Notes: generated by a model from the sequence alone, not told the origin. DNA of 64,000 nt from Epiperipatus broadwayi (GCA_028023455.1 JAQFVV010000459.1:62001-126000); one strand, 5' to 3'; shown: positions 1 to 13,105, numbered from the stretch's first letter. Made by a program: numbers and translations.

Positions 1-399
1 TCACAAATATATATGCTTTGTTAAAGATCTGAAAAAATATTAAAATTTTGTAATTAACTATTATCTTAAATTATCACCAATTATCACCTTACTATTGTTC
101 TGTCAGTTACCACAGTGATGGAATGACAGCCTATAAACCTCAAGGTCCACAGACTGTCACTCTGGTTCTACTAGTTCTGACAGTAGAACTTCTTATAAAT
201 TCTGAGTGATTAAGTGCTAGACAAATTATTGATTTTCATTACTTTTTATTTATTGTGTTCAAAAATGTGTTACCAATCACCTGTAGCAGTAGTAAACACC
301 GAATATAAAGACAAGCTGTGAAAATGCTTATGTATGAAAATTGTTATTAAATACTAATAATATCTTATGTTTTCAAAATAAGCATTAAATCTAATATTT

Positions 400-412
400 T
401 GTATTTTTCCAG
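400..412 (+). promoter_or_regulatory. Candidate 3' splice site for a 5'-UTR intron
   Basis: A pyrimidine-rich run ends in CAG at 410-412, 40 bp before the GPCR start codon. Intronless-coding GPCR genes often have a 5'-UTR intron, so this is a plausible acceptor. The right-hand copy has lost this AG (it reads TTACAAAT) but has a CTACAG nearer its start codon. Two upstream ATGs follow at 423 and 428; the second opens a short out-of-frame ORF that overlaps the GPCR start and ends near 478. No transcript evidence is available. Confidence 0.4.
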
Positions 413-452
413 ATAATTTTAGATGGCATGAGAGCTACAATAATAAATAAAT

Positions 453-1457
453 ATGGTATATCAACCAATGTTTACTAATCCTTTTAAAGAAACTATTTAC
501 TCATCCAATTTCTCTGATGAGATATTTCACTTCTATTTTAATAAGAGTGAAATTATTGGAGAAGTAACCTATGCAATATGTTTAATTATTGTTTCTATGT
601 TTGTAAATACAATTACCATATTAGCATTGTGGAAGAATAAATCACTTCATACTTTGCCGAACATATTTGTAGGCAATTTATCTGTGAGTGATCTTCAGAA
701 AGTCATTTTTGTTTATCCTGTTATTGCTGCAGATATCTTGGTAGGTCCCATATCTTATAAAAGTAAATTTGTTTGCTACTTTCTATATGCTTTTCAAATG
801 AGCTCCCATATTAATTCTTTGTACACCTTAACGCTTCTGAGCATCAATCGTTATGTTATGATAGTTCATTCTCGCTTTTACAGTACCATGTTTACAACAT
901 CTAAAGTAACTGCAATGGTGATTTTGTTATGGGTTGTGAGTATGTTTTTATCTCTCTGTCCTTCTGTAGGACTTGGAACACTGAGATATTATCTAGAAGT
1001 AGGAATGTGTATGTTTATTTTGGATACTTATGCAATCTTATTAGGAATTGTAGTCTACTTGCTACCAGTATCTACTATTTTTTTTTGCAATATGAAAATC
1101 TTCAAAGTTGTTCAGAATAGTGGAAAACGATTACGAAAAGGAAATGATAAAACAGATCAACAAGAGCAGCGGAGACAAAAGGAACTTAAACTGGCAAAAA
1201 CTCTGTTGGTTATTGTTCTAGCTTTCTTTTTTCTTTATACACCTCTTCTTATAGCCTGTTTAATAAAGGTGTCATTAGGCATAGATGTTGTTATATTACC
1301 TAGATGGGGTGTTGCTATTGCTGTCTTCATTTGGGCCTCTTCAACCTATGTCAACCCAATTATTTACTATTTTACCAATAAAGACTTTCAAAATGGATTT
1401 AATTATGTCTGCCCAATATTACTAAAACTAAAATGTAGTAATGGTGAAGATAACTAG
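453..1457 (+). CDS. Class A (rhodopsin-like) GPCR, melatonin-receptor-like, copy 1
   Basis: This is an uninterrupted 334-residue seven-transmembrane receptor, expected at the plasma membrane. Landmarks in order: N-glycosylation site NFS near residue 19; TM1 with Asn52; TM2 with LSVSDL and Asp80; Cys108 at the top of TM3 pairing with Cys186 in loop 2; NRY at 132-134 in place of DRY; Trp160 in TM4; Pro205 in TM5; a basic third loop (about 222-247); FFFLYTP around Pro264 in TM6, lacking the usual CWxP; and NPIIY at 301-305 in TM7. The NRY followed by a HS pair, and GTLRY before the loop-2 cysteine, resemble melatonin-type receptors, but cephalopods also have expanded chemosensory-like class A receptors and the ligand is unknown. 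The coding region has no introns. All landmark residues are intact, so it looks functional. The ATG at 453 is the first in frame. Confidence 0.93.
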   Translation: MVYQPMFTNPFKETIYSSNFSDEIFHFYFNKSEIIGEVTYAICLIIVSMFVNTITILALWKNKSLHTLPNIFVGNLSVSDLQKVIFVYPVIAADILVGPISYKSKFVCYFLYAFQMSSHINSLYTLTLLSINRYVMIVHSRFYSTMFTTSKVTAMVILLWVVSMFLSLCPSVGLGTLRYYLEVGMCMFILDTYAILLGIVVYLLPVSTIFFCNMKIFKVVQNSGKRLRKGNDKTDQQEQRRQKELKLAKTLLVIVLAFFFLYTPLLIACLIKVSLGIDVVILPRWGVAIAVFIWASSTYVNPIIYYFTNKDFQNGFNYVCPILLKLKCSNGEDN

Positions 1458-1549
1458 TTGGAAAGTGTTTTATTGTTTTGTTTGAAAAACAAAATTTACC
1501 AAGAATTAGCACACATTATGAAATGATTCTACACATTATACTGTACCTT

Positions 1550-1582
1550 AATAAAGGACAACATTTTATTAATATCAATAAA
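1550..1582 (+). terminator. Polyadenylation signals of GPCR copy 1
   Basis: AATAAA occurs at 1550-1555 and again at 1577-1582, about 95-125 bp after the stop codon. Both are conserved as TTTATT on the plus strand at 55589-55594 and 55562-55567 downstream of the inverted copy, which supports a real 3' UTR end. Confidence 0.5.
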
Positions 1583-2308
1583 GCTAGTTAATTATAAAAA
1601 CATGTTGCTTTTATAATTATATAAATATATCTTAGTTCATTTATGATTGTAATATATTCTTATTGTTGCAATATTATTTTATAAATAAATATTACATAAC
1701 ATAAATAATATATAAATTGTAATGTAAGATATGATATCAGTTTTTTTTTTAAATATAGATATAAATATGCATAACATACACACACACATATATATATATA
1801 TACAATTGTGCGTTTTATGTGCTAATTTAATTTATTTGTCGAGTTTTATATAAATAGGATTCAATTGTATGTCTAATCTAGGAGAATATATTTGTGTATA
1901 TTTTTATTAATTATGTAAAAGATAAAGTATTAATAATTTCACCTTTTATAAAGTAAATAATAGCTTTTTTATATAAATATGTAAATTAATAATAACATTT
2001 ATAAAAAAAAATGAAATTGATGATTATATAGTTGTAAATGCGCTTTCAAAAATGAAGAATATTACATTTAATTAAAGGGATTGATTAATCGTTATTCCTT
2101 TATACATTAAGGATATTTATAAAATTCTTTAATATTTATTTCTAGTTATTCTAAGTCATTTTACAAGACCCTTCATCTTTTATACAGTATTTTGCTTGAA
2201 GTTGTCCATTTTATCTCCATAAATAAAACACAATATTTTTATTTTACTACAATATTTTTCTGTATTATATATATATTGATAATTCTAATATTCTCATGAA
2301 TAAATTAT

Positions 2309-2394
2309 GAATTCATAGTAGTATTTCTGGGGGCTACCATGTAGTAAAAATATAATTCCTAAATAGCTGACAGGTCAGAATAATACTATGAATT

Positions 2395-2396
<2 letters not shown>
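2309..2396. repeat. Small inverted repeat (hairpin)
   Basis: About 21 bp reading TGAATTCATAGTAGTATT at 2309 recurs inverted at 2376-2396, with a loop of about 45 bp. It lies between the end of the duplicated arm and a CA/TA microsatellite and is absent at the matching place in the right arm. It could be a small MITE-like insertion; no ribozyme core was found in it. Confidence 0.6.

Positions 2397-2484
<88 letters not shown>
2396..2484. repeat. (CA)n(TA)n microsatellite
   Basis: A CA run passes into a TA run with one interruption near 2468. The 4.27-kb element at 2485 abuts it directly, and TA resumes at its other end (6757-6781). That is what an insertion into a TA tract looks like. Confidence 0.9.
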
Positions 2485-2487
<3 letters not shown>

Positions 2488-5400
2488 TGCCCTTTTGTAT
2501 GGGTCACCATCTAATTTTGTGCTAATCTAGTAAAAATTTTAAATTTAAGATATATTTGAATATGTGATGTTAATTTTGCTTATGGTAATATTTCAAGGGG
2601 TTTAATTAAGGCAATCTATGAGTATTTGATATGTAAAATTGTGCTGATATTGAGAGAGACATTTTAAATGATGATGATTATAATATATGGTTGGGAAAAA
2701 TGGCCATAGTCAATACTGCATTAATATATTTAATAAATAGGTATTTAAAGTTAAAAGTATTTAAAAGATAAGTAAAATTAAATGCATATGTTTATTGTTG
2801 ATAAAATAATGTTATAAAAGAATATAAATATTTTAATTATTATAAATACTTAAATAGAAGATTAATATTTGATTTTAATAATATTGGATAATTATTTTAA
2901 AATCTATTATAATATCTTGTTTATTTAAAAAATATTTATTTTAAAAAATGCAATTGTTAGTTTATTTTTAGACAATAACAAGCGTTTCTTGTGTTGTCAA
3001 GAACAGATGTTAGTTAAATTTACACACACATGCATGGAAGTTATTTAGTAAAGTTGCAAGACTGTTTTAATTATGTTGTAAAATTTATAAATAATACGTG
3101 AGTTATCACGAGATTAAAATAAAGATATTTAATGTAAAATATTAAGTCTGATTTTAAAATATTGTTTTAAAAATATGACGTATAAAAATACTTAGTTTAT
3201 TTAAAAATAATTTTATAAAAGTTAAAATTAAAATCAAGTAAGATTATATTTTAAAAATGTTTAATAGATTTAAATAAACGATAAAGATTATTTAAAAATT
3301 TAATAATGTAATAAATATTAAATAAGTCATTATTTATTTTTAATTTTGTGTTGTTGGTAAATATGTAAATAAGCCAACAAGTTGATTGTTTAATCTACCA
3401 ATCAAATGGGAAGTTTCTTCCGGTATAAAAGCTCAATTCAATTGTTAAGAGAGAACTTTGTGATTGAATTTTCAAGTTAATTGTGCTATTAGAAAAATAG
3501 CTAAGTAATTTTATAGACGCTTTTAAAAATCATTTTTCAAAATTATAAGAGTGTCTTTGTAAATAAGTTATAGAAATTTTAAATGATAAACCTGCAGTGT
3601 TAACTTAATTTTTCCCTATCAATCGTCTCTATATTAAGCTCAATTTACATGCAAATGGTCATGGGAACATCATATATAGTGAAAATATATCGGAAACTTT
3701 ATACTAGAGATATAACAAACGCTGGATTAGTTTGGAAAGTTACGAGATGGAGAAAAGTAGTATTTTGGACAATATATAATTTTAAAAGCTAATTATTATT
3801 GACTATTAGAAAATAGATATTTTAAAGAATAAAATACTTCTTTATGAAGAAAGTATTTTTGCAAGCTATAAATTTGAATATATATCTTAAGTAAAGATAT
3901 TAGAAATGAAAGTAGCTTTGAATGCTTGCCTTGTTAAGTCTTTATGTTTAAAAGACTGAATGTTGATAATTTTAAAGGCAAGTCAATTGAAATATAATTA
4001 GCTAAAAATCTTAATATAATAAAATTATTATATTGAAATAATTTAAACGCGGGTCGTTTATAGATAAAGAAGATTATTCTTACCTGGATGTTTTTTGTTA
4101 AGAAATGCGCAAGAAATATGTGGACGTCCCAGTTAATTTAAAATAATAAAATGATAATTTTTCATAAATTATAAACTAATTCAAGAATAATAACTTTTAA
4201 ATAATATTCTTTAAAGAACTGCATCCGGATCAGATAAACTATTTTAATTTTATTATATTTTTATAAAAGAACTAATTAACTTTTATTTTGTTTTAAAAGA
4301 ACGTTTTTCATTTTTCATAAACTTTTAAAAAAACACGTGGTGGACCGGAAACAGGAAATGGTGTTCTAGTGAATATGTGCCTACGATTAAAGAACTTTAT
4401 GGTGAAATGGAAACATCGCTGGAATTATGTAATATGAATTTTGTTTTATTTATCTAATATAAAAGTTAAATAGTATTAATCTATTAAAAATAAGATAGGT
4501 ACATTTCTTAAAATAATAACTAAAGTAATATAATAATTAATTGCATAAGTTTATTTTATAATTAATATAAAACGTAATATGTTAAAGAATAATTGCGAGT
4601 GTAAATGTGATTTATTCTATGAAGCTGTAATTCCGAAGAATATTGGAAGATGGACTGTACATTAAATCATTATTAATGGTAAAAATTATATAGTTATAAT
4701 AATTTTAATATATTTGACATGTTTTTCTTTAGATCAACCAAATGATATGTTATTGTTGAATGGATGTATGAATATTTTTAAAAAATACACACACATTATA
4801 TTGGCAGTGACAGTTTTGTTTAAATATGCATAATTTGAATTTATGATATAAATATGATACAACATTACATAAGAAGCTTAGAAATAATTATATGATTCTT
4901 TCGTAAATAAATTTTGATTTTTTTTTATTTTTATTATTATTATGTTGGAGTATTAGAATTATATTTATTATTCATATAAGTAATTATTTTATTTCAAGTT
5001 AGGAAGAGATCTCAAAGTCTATATTTTATTTTATTTTATTGGATAAATTAAGTTAAGTTTTATGTAGAAGTTTATGTTTGAGTTAAAGGTTTACTGAATA
5101 TAGATGACGTAGTATATATAGTTTTGGATAATTAGTATTTATTTAAAGTTGATGATTGTTTTTCCGGAAAGTTTAAATAAGTTTTAAAGGATGTTTTATA
5201 GATAGAAATTTATTAAGAAGGAGTAGTATAACACATGGATTAAAGTAATAATTTTACATAAAAAAGAATCATAAAATTTATCTAATGTAATACTTTATGA
5301 ATTTGAAATTGATGAATAATTTAAATATTATTATCTTAACAGTACATATATGTAATGCATATTTAATAAAACATGTAGCATAAATTGCGTTAAATAAAAT

Positions 5401-6756
5401 ATAAATTATAATCAGTTATTTTTATTACATTACAAAGATACATTAATTTGTACATATATGCTATTAAAGTAATGCTAATAGTAAAGTGAACACATACTAG
5501 TATATGATGAAATAAGTAACAGTAATACTTAAGTGATGTAGCAATTTAATTAATAAAGTTTAATTGTTTACATATGCTACATAAATATTATTTACATAAA
5601 TTTTTCTGGGTAATAATTGAAGTTCACTAATATTTGTTTAAAGTCTAAGTTTTTGAAAACATACTTCAATGTTATTAGTACAGCATTTTAAAGAATGTAT
5701 AATTACTTATTAGGAGTATGAGTTAATAACAGTGTAAACATATTGTATTATTATTTTCTTATTTTATTTTCTTTATTTTTTTCATAATTTGAACTGTAAA
5801 TATTGTAAATAAATTCTTAATCAAAGTTAATGTAAATAAATTTGTTTAATTTGTTTTAAAAGTGTGTCGAGTTCATTATTTTACACCACAGCATTTGACA
5901 GCAGATAATTTGAACAAACATAATATTTGCACAATATGAATTTATTATTATTATTTAGAAATAAACACAATATTTTCTTGATTATCATTTATGAGAATTG
6001 ATTGACATTATTACATCATATTACAATGGTCATAGAGTAATTATAATGCATGATATAAGAGTACAATATTATTTATTGCCACAGATTATGAAGTTGTAAG
6101 ATTTTGATCTATTCTAAAATTAAGATACTATATGAAAATAAAAGATATACATATGATTATTTATTTATTGAATACTTAATAATATAACAGAAATAGATAA
6201 GATTGAATTATACCCTAAGATTAGTATTGAGTATTATTATTATTAGAATAAGTTAGGTGTATTTAGGTTTGATATAAAATCCCTTATCATACTTATTTAC
6301 ATGGGTTATCATTATTTTAAAATTAGTCGAAGAACCTGAGATTATTTAATTATTCTTTTTAAAAATTAAAAGTTAAGATTTATTTATTTTATTATTATTA
6401 AAGATAATTTATTTTATTTAAAAGCCATAAGAATGCTGTAGAGGTAGTAGTAAGTTAATAGGTAGGTGACAGTATTCTTATGCCATTGAGACAGTGTCTT
6501 GGGAGATATTGACTCAATGTAAATCTACTTATTGCTTTGTAACTTTACTTCACAGTCTCATGATTTTGATAAATACTTATTAATTAGTACATAATCTAGA
6601 ACTATATTGATTTTGATAATTGATAATAAATTTAATTAGGATACGATAATATAAAAGTATATTAAAGATAGATATGCAAATTTTAATTAAGCATAATAAT
6701 TTAATTGAGCTAGTGGTATTTCAAATTATATTATACATCGAGAAGTAAGGGTACAA
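2485..6756. mobile_element. Unclassified 4.27-kb AT-rich element (E1) bounded by short inverted termini in a TA tract
   Basis: The left end reads TTGTGCCCTT and the right end AAGGGTACAA, a 10-bp inverted repeat with one mismatch, and (TA)n lies immediately outside both ends. A second segment of almost the same length with matching left terminus is at 49328-53636. No ORF of recognisable function was found; the interior is very AT-rich with no coding block, so this is non-autonomous or fully decayed. A TATA-like box followed by a transcribed-looking stretch sits near 3425, and a 13-bp hairpin at 6428-6440/6470-6482. Direct terminal repeats (LTRs) were not seen. The superfamily is not assigned. 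Confidence 0.55.
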
Positions 6757-6782
6757 TATATATATATATATATATATATATT

Positions 6783-7265
6783 AGATGGCTGCAGAAAGAA
6801 ATTTGCTGTTGACTGAAAGGAAACCCTTTGATGACTCTTGCAAGCCTTAAAACAACTTAGCAGGGCAAATTTCCGAATGTCCATTCCATACATTCTTCTC
6901 ATTGCAGCTATTATTAATAGGTGATTATTGGCTTTTTAGCTCTGAGTTTAAGATTAAGAAACTCCATGGTCATTCTTCTCAATTGCCTAATAAGGGACAA
7001 TGAATATGTGTGTGAATGAAAAAATTTTCTCATGGATGTATACAATTATAACAGACAAAAATAAACCATGTCACATATTCCCAGGAGTCTGCAAAGTCGC
7101 CAACCAATGTGGCAGTTTGGTGGCCTAAGGCAGAGATTATTAAGAATCCCTGATTGCTGACCAAGGGTGCCATTGGATGGTTACTTTTTTTTAAGTACTT
7201 ACAACTGCAGATCACTTTCAAGTAAAGGAAGAATGCAGGAATTTGAAGAACTAGCTCCTATTATC
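6783..7265. other. Unassigned spacer
   Basis: About 480 bp of less AT-rich DNA lies between the TA tract that ends E1 and the first recognisable LINE codons. Short ORFs on the minus strand here look fortuitous. It may be the decayed 5' part of the LINE, but I could not align it to an endonuclease N-terminus. Confidence 0.4.
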
Positions 7266-7269
7266 ATAT

Positions 7270-9165
7270 TAAATGGATAATTATTGGACTTTGTGAAGTT
7301 AGAAAAAAAGATCAAGAGACAATTGATTTCAAAAATGGACATGTACTTTACTATAAAGGCCCAAATATTAGAAATACAAGTAGTATGTGATTGCATTATA
7401 AATAAAAAGTGGAAAAACAACATTGTGGAGATTGATAGTATATCAGATGGAGTGGTAAGATTAGTTATTCAATTTAAAAGCAGATACCGGATGCAGATAA
7501 TTCAAGTTTATGCTTCAAGTTGTCATAAAAATGATATAGTAGAAGATTTTTATATAGATGGATAAAAGACTTTTAATCAGGGTAAACAACATTTTAAAAT
7601 GGTTCTGGGTGATTTTAATATTAAAATTGATAAATGAATAAAAAATGAAAGTACACTAGGTGAATATAATTAAGATAATAGAAATGAGAAAGGACATATA
7701 CTTGAAAGTTTTCAGAAAAAGAATTTTTTTTATTATGAATTCTTTTTTTTTTATGAGAAAAATGTTAAAGTGAAATAGAAATAGAAGCATCCAAATGAAG
7801 GTATAGAAGATTTGGATTATGTTTTGATTCACAGAAAATACATATTTCAAGATTACACTGTCATTAATACATCAATACAGGAAGTGATTATCGATTAGTA
7901 GAATGTAAGGCACGTGTTAATGCAAAGATAGAAAGACAAAAATTATTAAGAAAAACAATATTTACAGTTGATATTCCTAATCTTCAGAAACATTCTAATG
8001 AATTGAAAAAAGGCAAATCATTTTTAGGAATTAGTAGATTTTGAAAATGATTCAGATTTGAATGAAATTAATAGGAAAATAACATACATTTTTAAAAACT
8101 GCAACAAAGATAGCTGTTAGAAAGAAATCAGCAATTGACCATGAGATATATAAAAGTGATGTATTAATAAAAGTTGAATATCTCGAATTTTGTAAAACGT
8201 TACGAAAAAGAGTTGATAATAATATAAAAAAGTATATTGTAAACAACAAGGTAAGCTGCAGAAAAAATAAAGTTCTCAAGTGTGTAAAACAACATTTTGG
8301 TATTGGTATGAAACTTATGTCAGCAATAAAAAAATATGGAACTATTACTAAAATGAGATACGATATCATGAGTTCTATATTATATAATAATAAAGAACAA
8401 GTACCTCCTACATGCATTATATCTTCTGAATCGACCAGGATTTTAAATAAACAAGTGAGACATGCATTTAAATTTATGAAGAAGGGAAAATCTCTAGGTA
8501 ATGATCAAATTATAATCAATATATTAAAAGAAGCAGGCAAAGTTACATATCGAATGTCTAAATGATAAAAATGTACCAGATAATTGGAAGAATGCAGTAT
8601 TAATATTAATATTTAAATAAAGATGATAAAGAAGATAATAGAAATTACAGATCTATTAGTCTTTTATCAATTTGTACAATTTTTTTAGAATATAATTACA
8701 ACTTGTCTGCAGAGATCATTGGATTTTAACCAACCAAAAGAACAAGCTGGATTTAAAAATCATTTCAGTACAGTAGATCATATCTTAGTATTGATGGAAG
8801 TTATAGAAAGGACAATGGATATAAGTTCCTATTATGCTTTGGATTTTTAGATCATGAAAAGGTATTTGATTCTATAAGAATTTCTTCAGTGATTAATATA
8901 TTGGATCATCAAGGTATAGACCCAGGATATTGTTATATTCTGAATAATATTTATAAAAATGCAACAGAAACAATTAGATTACATAATGATATTAGGAACG
9001 TTGACATTGACAAGAGTGTAAGGCAGAGGGACTCATTATCGCCAAATCTTTTTGCAGAAATGGTGCAAAAAGTATTTTGTGGATTAAAATGAGAAACTTA
9101 AGAAAAAAAAGTAAATGGAGATTATTTAAGACATTTAGATTTTGGAGATTACTTTTTCAAATAAT
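7270..9165 (+). pseudogene. APE-type LINE (RTE-like), 5'- and 3'-truncated, frame-broken
   Basis: Endonuclease then reverse transcriptase can be followed through several frames. The endonuclease part has a block ending SRYRMQIIQVYA (about 7460-7515), the catalytic-region motif VLGDFN (about 7604-7621), and the region resembling NEIDYIL degenerated to EDLDYVLIHRK (about 7808-7845). The final SDH region is lost. The RT part has MKKGKSLGNDQI (about 8478-8513), NYRSISLLSIC (8645-8680), a DHEKVFDSI block (8851-8877), SVRQRDSLSPNLF (9016-9054) and LRHLDFGDYFF in place of the LRFADD motif just before 9160. Stops and frameshifts interrupt it at many points, so it is dead. The sequence ends abruptly where the minus-strand Ty3 remnant begins. 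The clade is tentative. Confidence 0.82.
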
Positions 9166-9169
9166 GCTT

Positions 9170-12150
9170 GGGTACTTATTTCCACTAGATCTGTTTGATC
9201 AGCTTGATTAGCTATGGGTATTCTTTTGTTTTACAATTCTGAAGAGATGACATCTTGCTCTTTTTTTTCATAGTTCCTTGGGTAACACAATTTGGCATTA
9301 TCTGCATCTATTATTTCACTCTGCAAAAGTCGTAAATGATTGATATGTCTCTTCAAAATTTTTTAATTATTCAGTTTAACTACTTGAATATACTTAAAGG
9401 AAACTACCATGACAGCAGAAGGAAACCATTTCATTTTTAAAACATCATGGCTCCACATTAGATCGCCTATTTCAAACTTTTCAACATCAAAATTATTATT
9501 CCGAATAACTTTGAATCCAGTAACTTCTTCTTAAGTGTGTATAACACGTGACACAGCAACAGTTTAGCTGGTGTTTTCATTGTTGACACACTGGAGATGA
9601 AATGTTGATAATAATCACGTCAACAAAAACTTAATGTATGTCTTTGTGAGATATCTTATTCAGGGTTGCTTTCGAATGTTGGACTGTCTTTTCAGCTAAA
9701 CCATTTGATTTCAGATGATAAGAAGTGAAAAATATTTTTTTTAAATGTAATCATATACTTCTAACAAATTAATCCAACGAATTATACATTTCCTGCCATG
9801 TTCAGGAATTTTCTTATCATGTACAAAAATTCCCAGAAATGGATAATGATCCACATAAATAAAAAAAGGATGTCCATATATGTATTGATGATAATATTTA
9901 ACAGCAAATATTGTATCCAGAATTCATTGTCAAGATGAGTATATTTTTTTCAACAACGGATAGAAACCTTTAGGCATATGCAATAGGGCATTCTCCTCCA
10001 TAACAGCGATGCAAATTGACAGCTCTAATTTCCAAAATCTGAAGCATTGATTATAATAATCACTTCCCGATTGCTGTTATATTGTACAAGAAGCTTCTTA
10101 GATGCTTTCTGGGAAGTTAAATCATGATCTTTAGTACATTTTTGGTGCTGTGCTCTATGCAGTAGCTTATATGATGGTGTAAAAAGATTTGACTTTCCTT
10201 TCAGGAAACTCTCAAAAACGTAAAGTTATCCTAGAAAAGCCGGAAAAATTTTTATGTTCCCAGGCTTTGGAGCATTTTTAACAGCTCTAAAATTTTCCAG
10301 ATTATGGTATTTTACTTTCTGGTTTATAACATGCCCCAGAAATTTAATTTCATATGTAGACAATATACATTTAGCAATTTTAATTCTTGTCCCAACTTGG
10401 TCCACTTGTGCACAAACATTCAACATATGTGTTCCCAACTCACTTTCTGTTTGAGTAATTATTAAATTGTTATCTAAATAAGTAGTAACTCCTTCCATGC
10501 CTTGAAATAAACCCTCCATTTTGCTTGAAACACATTGGAAACAACTGTAATCCCATAAGGCAACTTGTTTCTTTTATAAAGTCCCAGATGAGTACTGATC
10601 ATTAGCAATTCAGGAATTCTATCTGTAATGGGTATTTGATGAAAAACTGTAAATCAATTTTTGTGAAGAACACGTGCCTTCTAAAGGGATGCTAAAACTT
10701 CAAGTACAATTGGGACTGATTTTTTTTTTTATTTACAAATTTATTAAGTGTAACACGATAATCTCTGTACATTAAATACACTCATCTGGTTTCATAGCGA
10801 ACTACTGATGTGACCCATGATGAATCTTTAGCTGGAGACATCACATATTTATTGACCATATATTTAATAGACTCTTCAACTTTACTTTTAAGGCAAATAG
10901 AACCTTATGAGGTTAGCCTACTCTAGGCTGAGCATCACTTACAATTTCAATATCCACAGGCCCTGTTTTAATTCAGCTAATTCTGGCTTAAATAAATGGG
11001 AAAAACATCTTTCTAACTTCAGTTTCCAACTGAACTCTCTTTAATTAATTTAAGATGCATTCACAATGGACAAAACTAATTTCTTTCTAGTAGAAGACAT
11101 ATATAATCTTCACAATGTGTAATAGCAAAACAAAAGCTTTAATGTTAATATTCACGGGTATATTAACATTCACACATCTGTTACTTCTGTTGCCATTCAT
11201 ATATGTGGCTAATACTTGTGTATTTTAAAGAATGTATTTTCTTCTACTGCTGCCATTAATTTTTATCCAGTCTTTATAAGACAACAAAGAAAGTCCAGCA
11301 CTGCTGTCCACTTCTATTGTAATTTTAATTTCACAGACCTAATGTCTAACACAATATGGTCATCATCTGTGTCATTAATCTTGTTAACAGATTTTTTTGC
11401 CTCATAATCTGCCTCCCCATGATTTAAAGTCTGGGCTAAATGACCTTTAATTTTGCAAACTATTACTTTTATCCATTTTAAATTTAGAAAATGTCTTAAT
11501 AGGGCATTTTACACTGCAGCAATATAACAGAACAAACATTCCTTTGTTAACTTCGAATTTGTAACTAGAGCTTGTGCCTTATTTATAGTAATTGAATTAT
11601 TTTGTGTTCTGAAATCTGAATTTCAGATGTTTATAATATTACTTTCTGCACCAAATATTTTCCGAGGACTAACTTACTATTCAGATTTGACTCACTCAGC
11701 AAAGTTTTCCTCAGGCTATGGTCAGATATTACAAACACTAATTGGTCAAACATCTCTTCTAACTTGGTGGCAAATTAGCATTGATTCACGAGTATATAAA
11801 ATACTATATCATAGTCTATATATCACTCACAAAATAGTTAGTTGCCTTGTCCTAAAATGAAAACGAGATATCCATTTTGAAATTTCTGGCAGGAAATATG
11901 CACTTAATTTCTCTTTAAACTCTTCATATGGAATATCCTTAGAAGATTTTAGGTTACACAATTGTTTTGCGATTTGGAAAATGTCCTTGCTAGAAAATAA
12001 CAAAAGCATAGCTATTTTGGGTATCTGTCTCAATTTTATTTGTTAGCATATAACATTCAATGTGCTCAAGATAAAATTTCCATGCCGGTGTGTTGTTCAT
12101 ATCAAAGTTGTGAAAACTACTGTTCAATATTGCCATTATTTATCAACCAT
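9170..12150 (-). pseudogene. Ty3-type LTR retrotransposon remnant (gag, RT, RNase H, integrase), minus strand
   Basis: Read on the minus strand, the order is gag, RT, RNase H, integrase. Gag: a 68-residue block near 12033-11827 with the pattern typical of Ty3 capsids (EEFKEKLSAYF then RFHFRTRQL). RT: WVTSVVRYE-type and CVNY-region similarity near 10830-10750, then 10519-10226 with GVTTYLDNN at the catalytic site (the usual second Asp of YxDD is lost) and IKFLGHVIN. RNase H tail: YHQYIYGHPF then VDHYPFLGIF near 9900-9850. Integrase: SNGLAEKTVQHSK near 9700 and a C-terminal GDLMWS...KRHINHLR block near 9460-9340. Many stops and deletions; LTRs were not located. It is inactive. Confidence 0.78.
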
Positions 12151-12299
12151 AATGTAAAAAAGGTTCTTATTTCATAAAGTAATGATTATAGCCATTCAGT
12201 TTTTGACACTCACCATTATGTCAATTTGCTTCAATCTATTGTCGAGCTGTGCCATTTTGCTATATACAGAAGTGAGATTTATGTTTACCAGTTGTATAT

Positions 12300-12840
12300 G
12301 TATCTACAATACTTTAATAAAAACAAAACATTAACTAAGTTAATAAAACAAATTTATTCACTTGATAATAATAAAAAATAAAATAAAATGAGTGAAACCA
12401 TTTTATCTTATTTAAGCAGTTCCAATAAGTAACAGCATGATAATCTATTCACACATTGAAACATTAAATACAAGTCTAATTATCTGTGTGCATCCATTTA
12501 TTTTGGTTTTAACACACAGATATTCTAATCTTATTTTTAATATCTGTCATTAATTAACCATTTCACTGACTTCTATAATTATTTCCACACACATAGCATT
12601 ATTCTGCTTACAAGTTTGCACAATTGTGGTGCACATGATTGTATAACATAGCTCTGCATCTTCTAGAACATATGTGATTATATTTATGCAGTTCAGAATT
12701 GGCTCATTTAACTGTAATGACCTTACTTAATTTCAAGGCTGAATTTTCAACTTGATACTAATTTTCTAGAATACATTTATACCGATAATATTTTTAATGA
12801 ACTGTCCATACGTATAATAAAAATTTCATTTATATATATA
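12300..12840. other. AT-rich spacer, nothing recognised
   Basis: Low-complexity AT-rich sequence with no coding or repeat structure I can support. It could include the missing LTR of the adjacent Ty3 remnant. Confidence 0.4.
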
Positions 12841-12845
12841 TATGA

Positions 12846-13105
12846 AAAATAAAAACAAGTCATAAATCATGTAACTTGCTATAGCTTGTATTTATGATCA
12901 ATAGATGGAGCTTTACCAAAATCTCCATACAAGCATATGTTTACATAAACATCAAAAGAGTCGGAATTCACTATCTCTTTTGTTGGCTCCACTTTCAGAG
13001 CTGATCTGAAGGTGGAGCCAATGAAAGAGATAGTGAATTCTGACTCTTTTGATGTTTATGTATACATACACTTGTACAGAGGTTTTGGTAAAGCTACATC
13101 TATTG

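Larger units (their letters stand above)
1..2272 (+). repeat. Left arm of a large inverted duplication
   Basis: The sequence matches, as reverse complement, 57154 down to 55363 and then 49315 down to 48834. The match covers the GPCR gene, its 5' flank and about 800 bp of 3' flank. It begins at base 1, so the duplication probably extends past the left edge of the window. It stops at a short TA run near 2272, where the right copy passes into a different foldback repeat. Substitutions and small indels are scattered throughout, so the duplication is not very recent or the arms have not been homogenised lately. Confidence 0.9.

Noticed and set aside
929-1120. 63-residue ORF overlapping the GPCR (and its twin at 56213-56022)
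   Set aside because: Shadow frame inside the receptor gene, present in both copies only because the gene is duplicated.
2485-6756. E1 as an LTR retrotransposon because its ends start TG and end CA
   Set aside because: No direct terminal repeats or gag/pol coding blocks were found.
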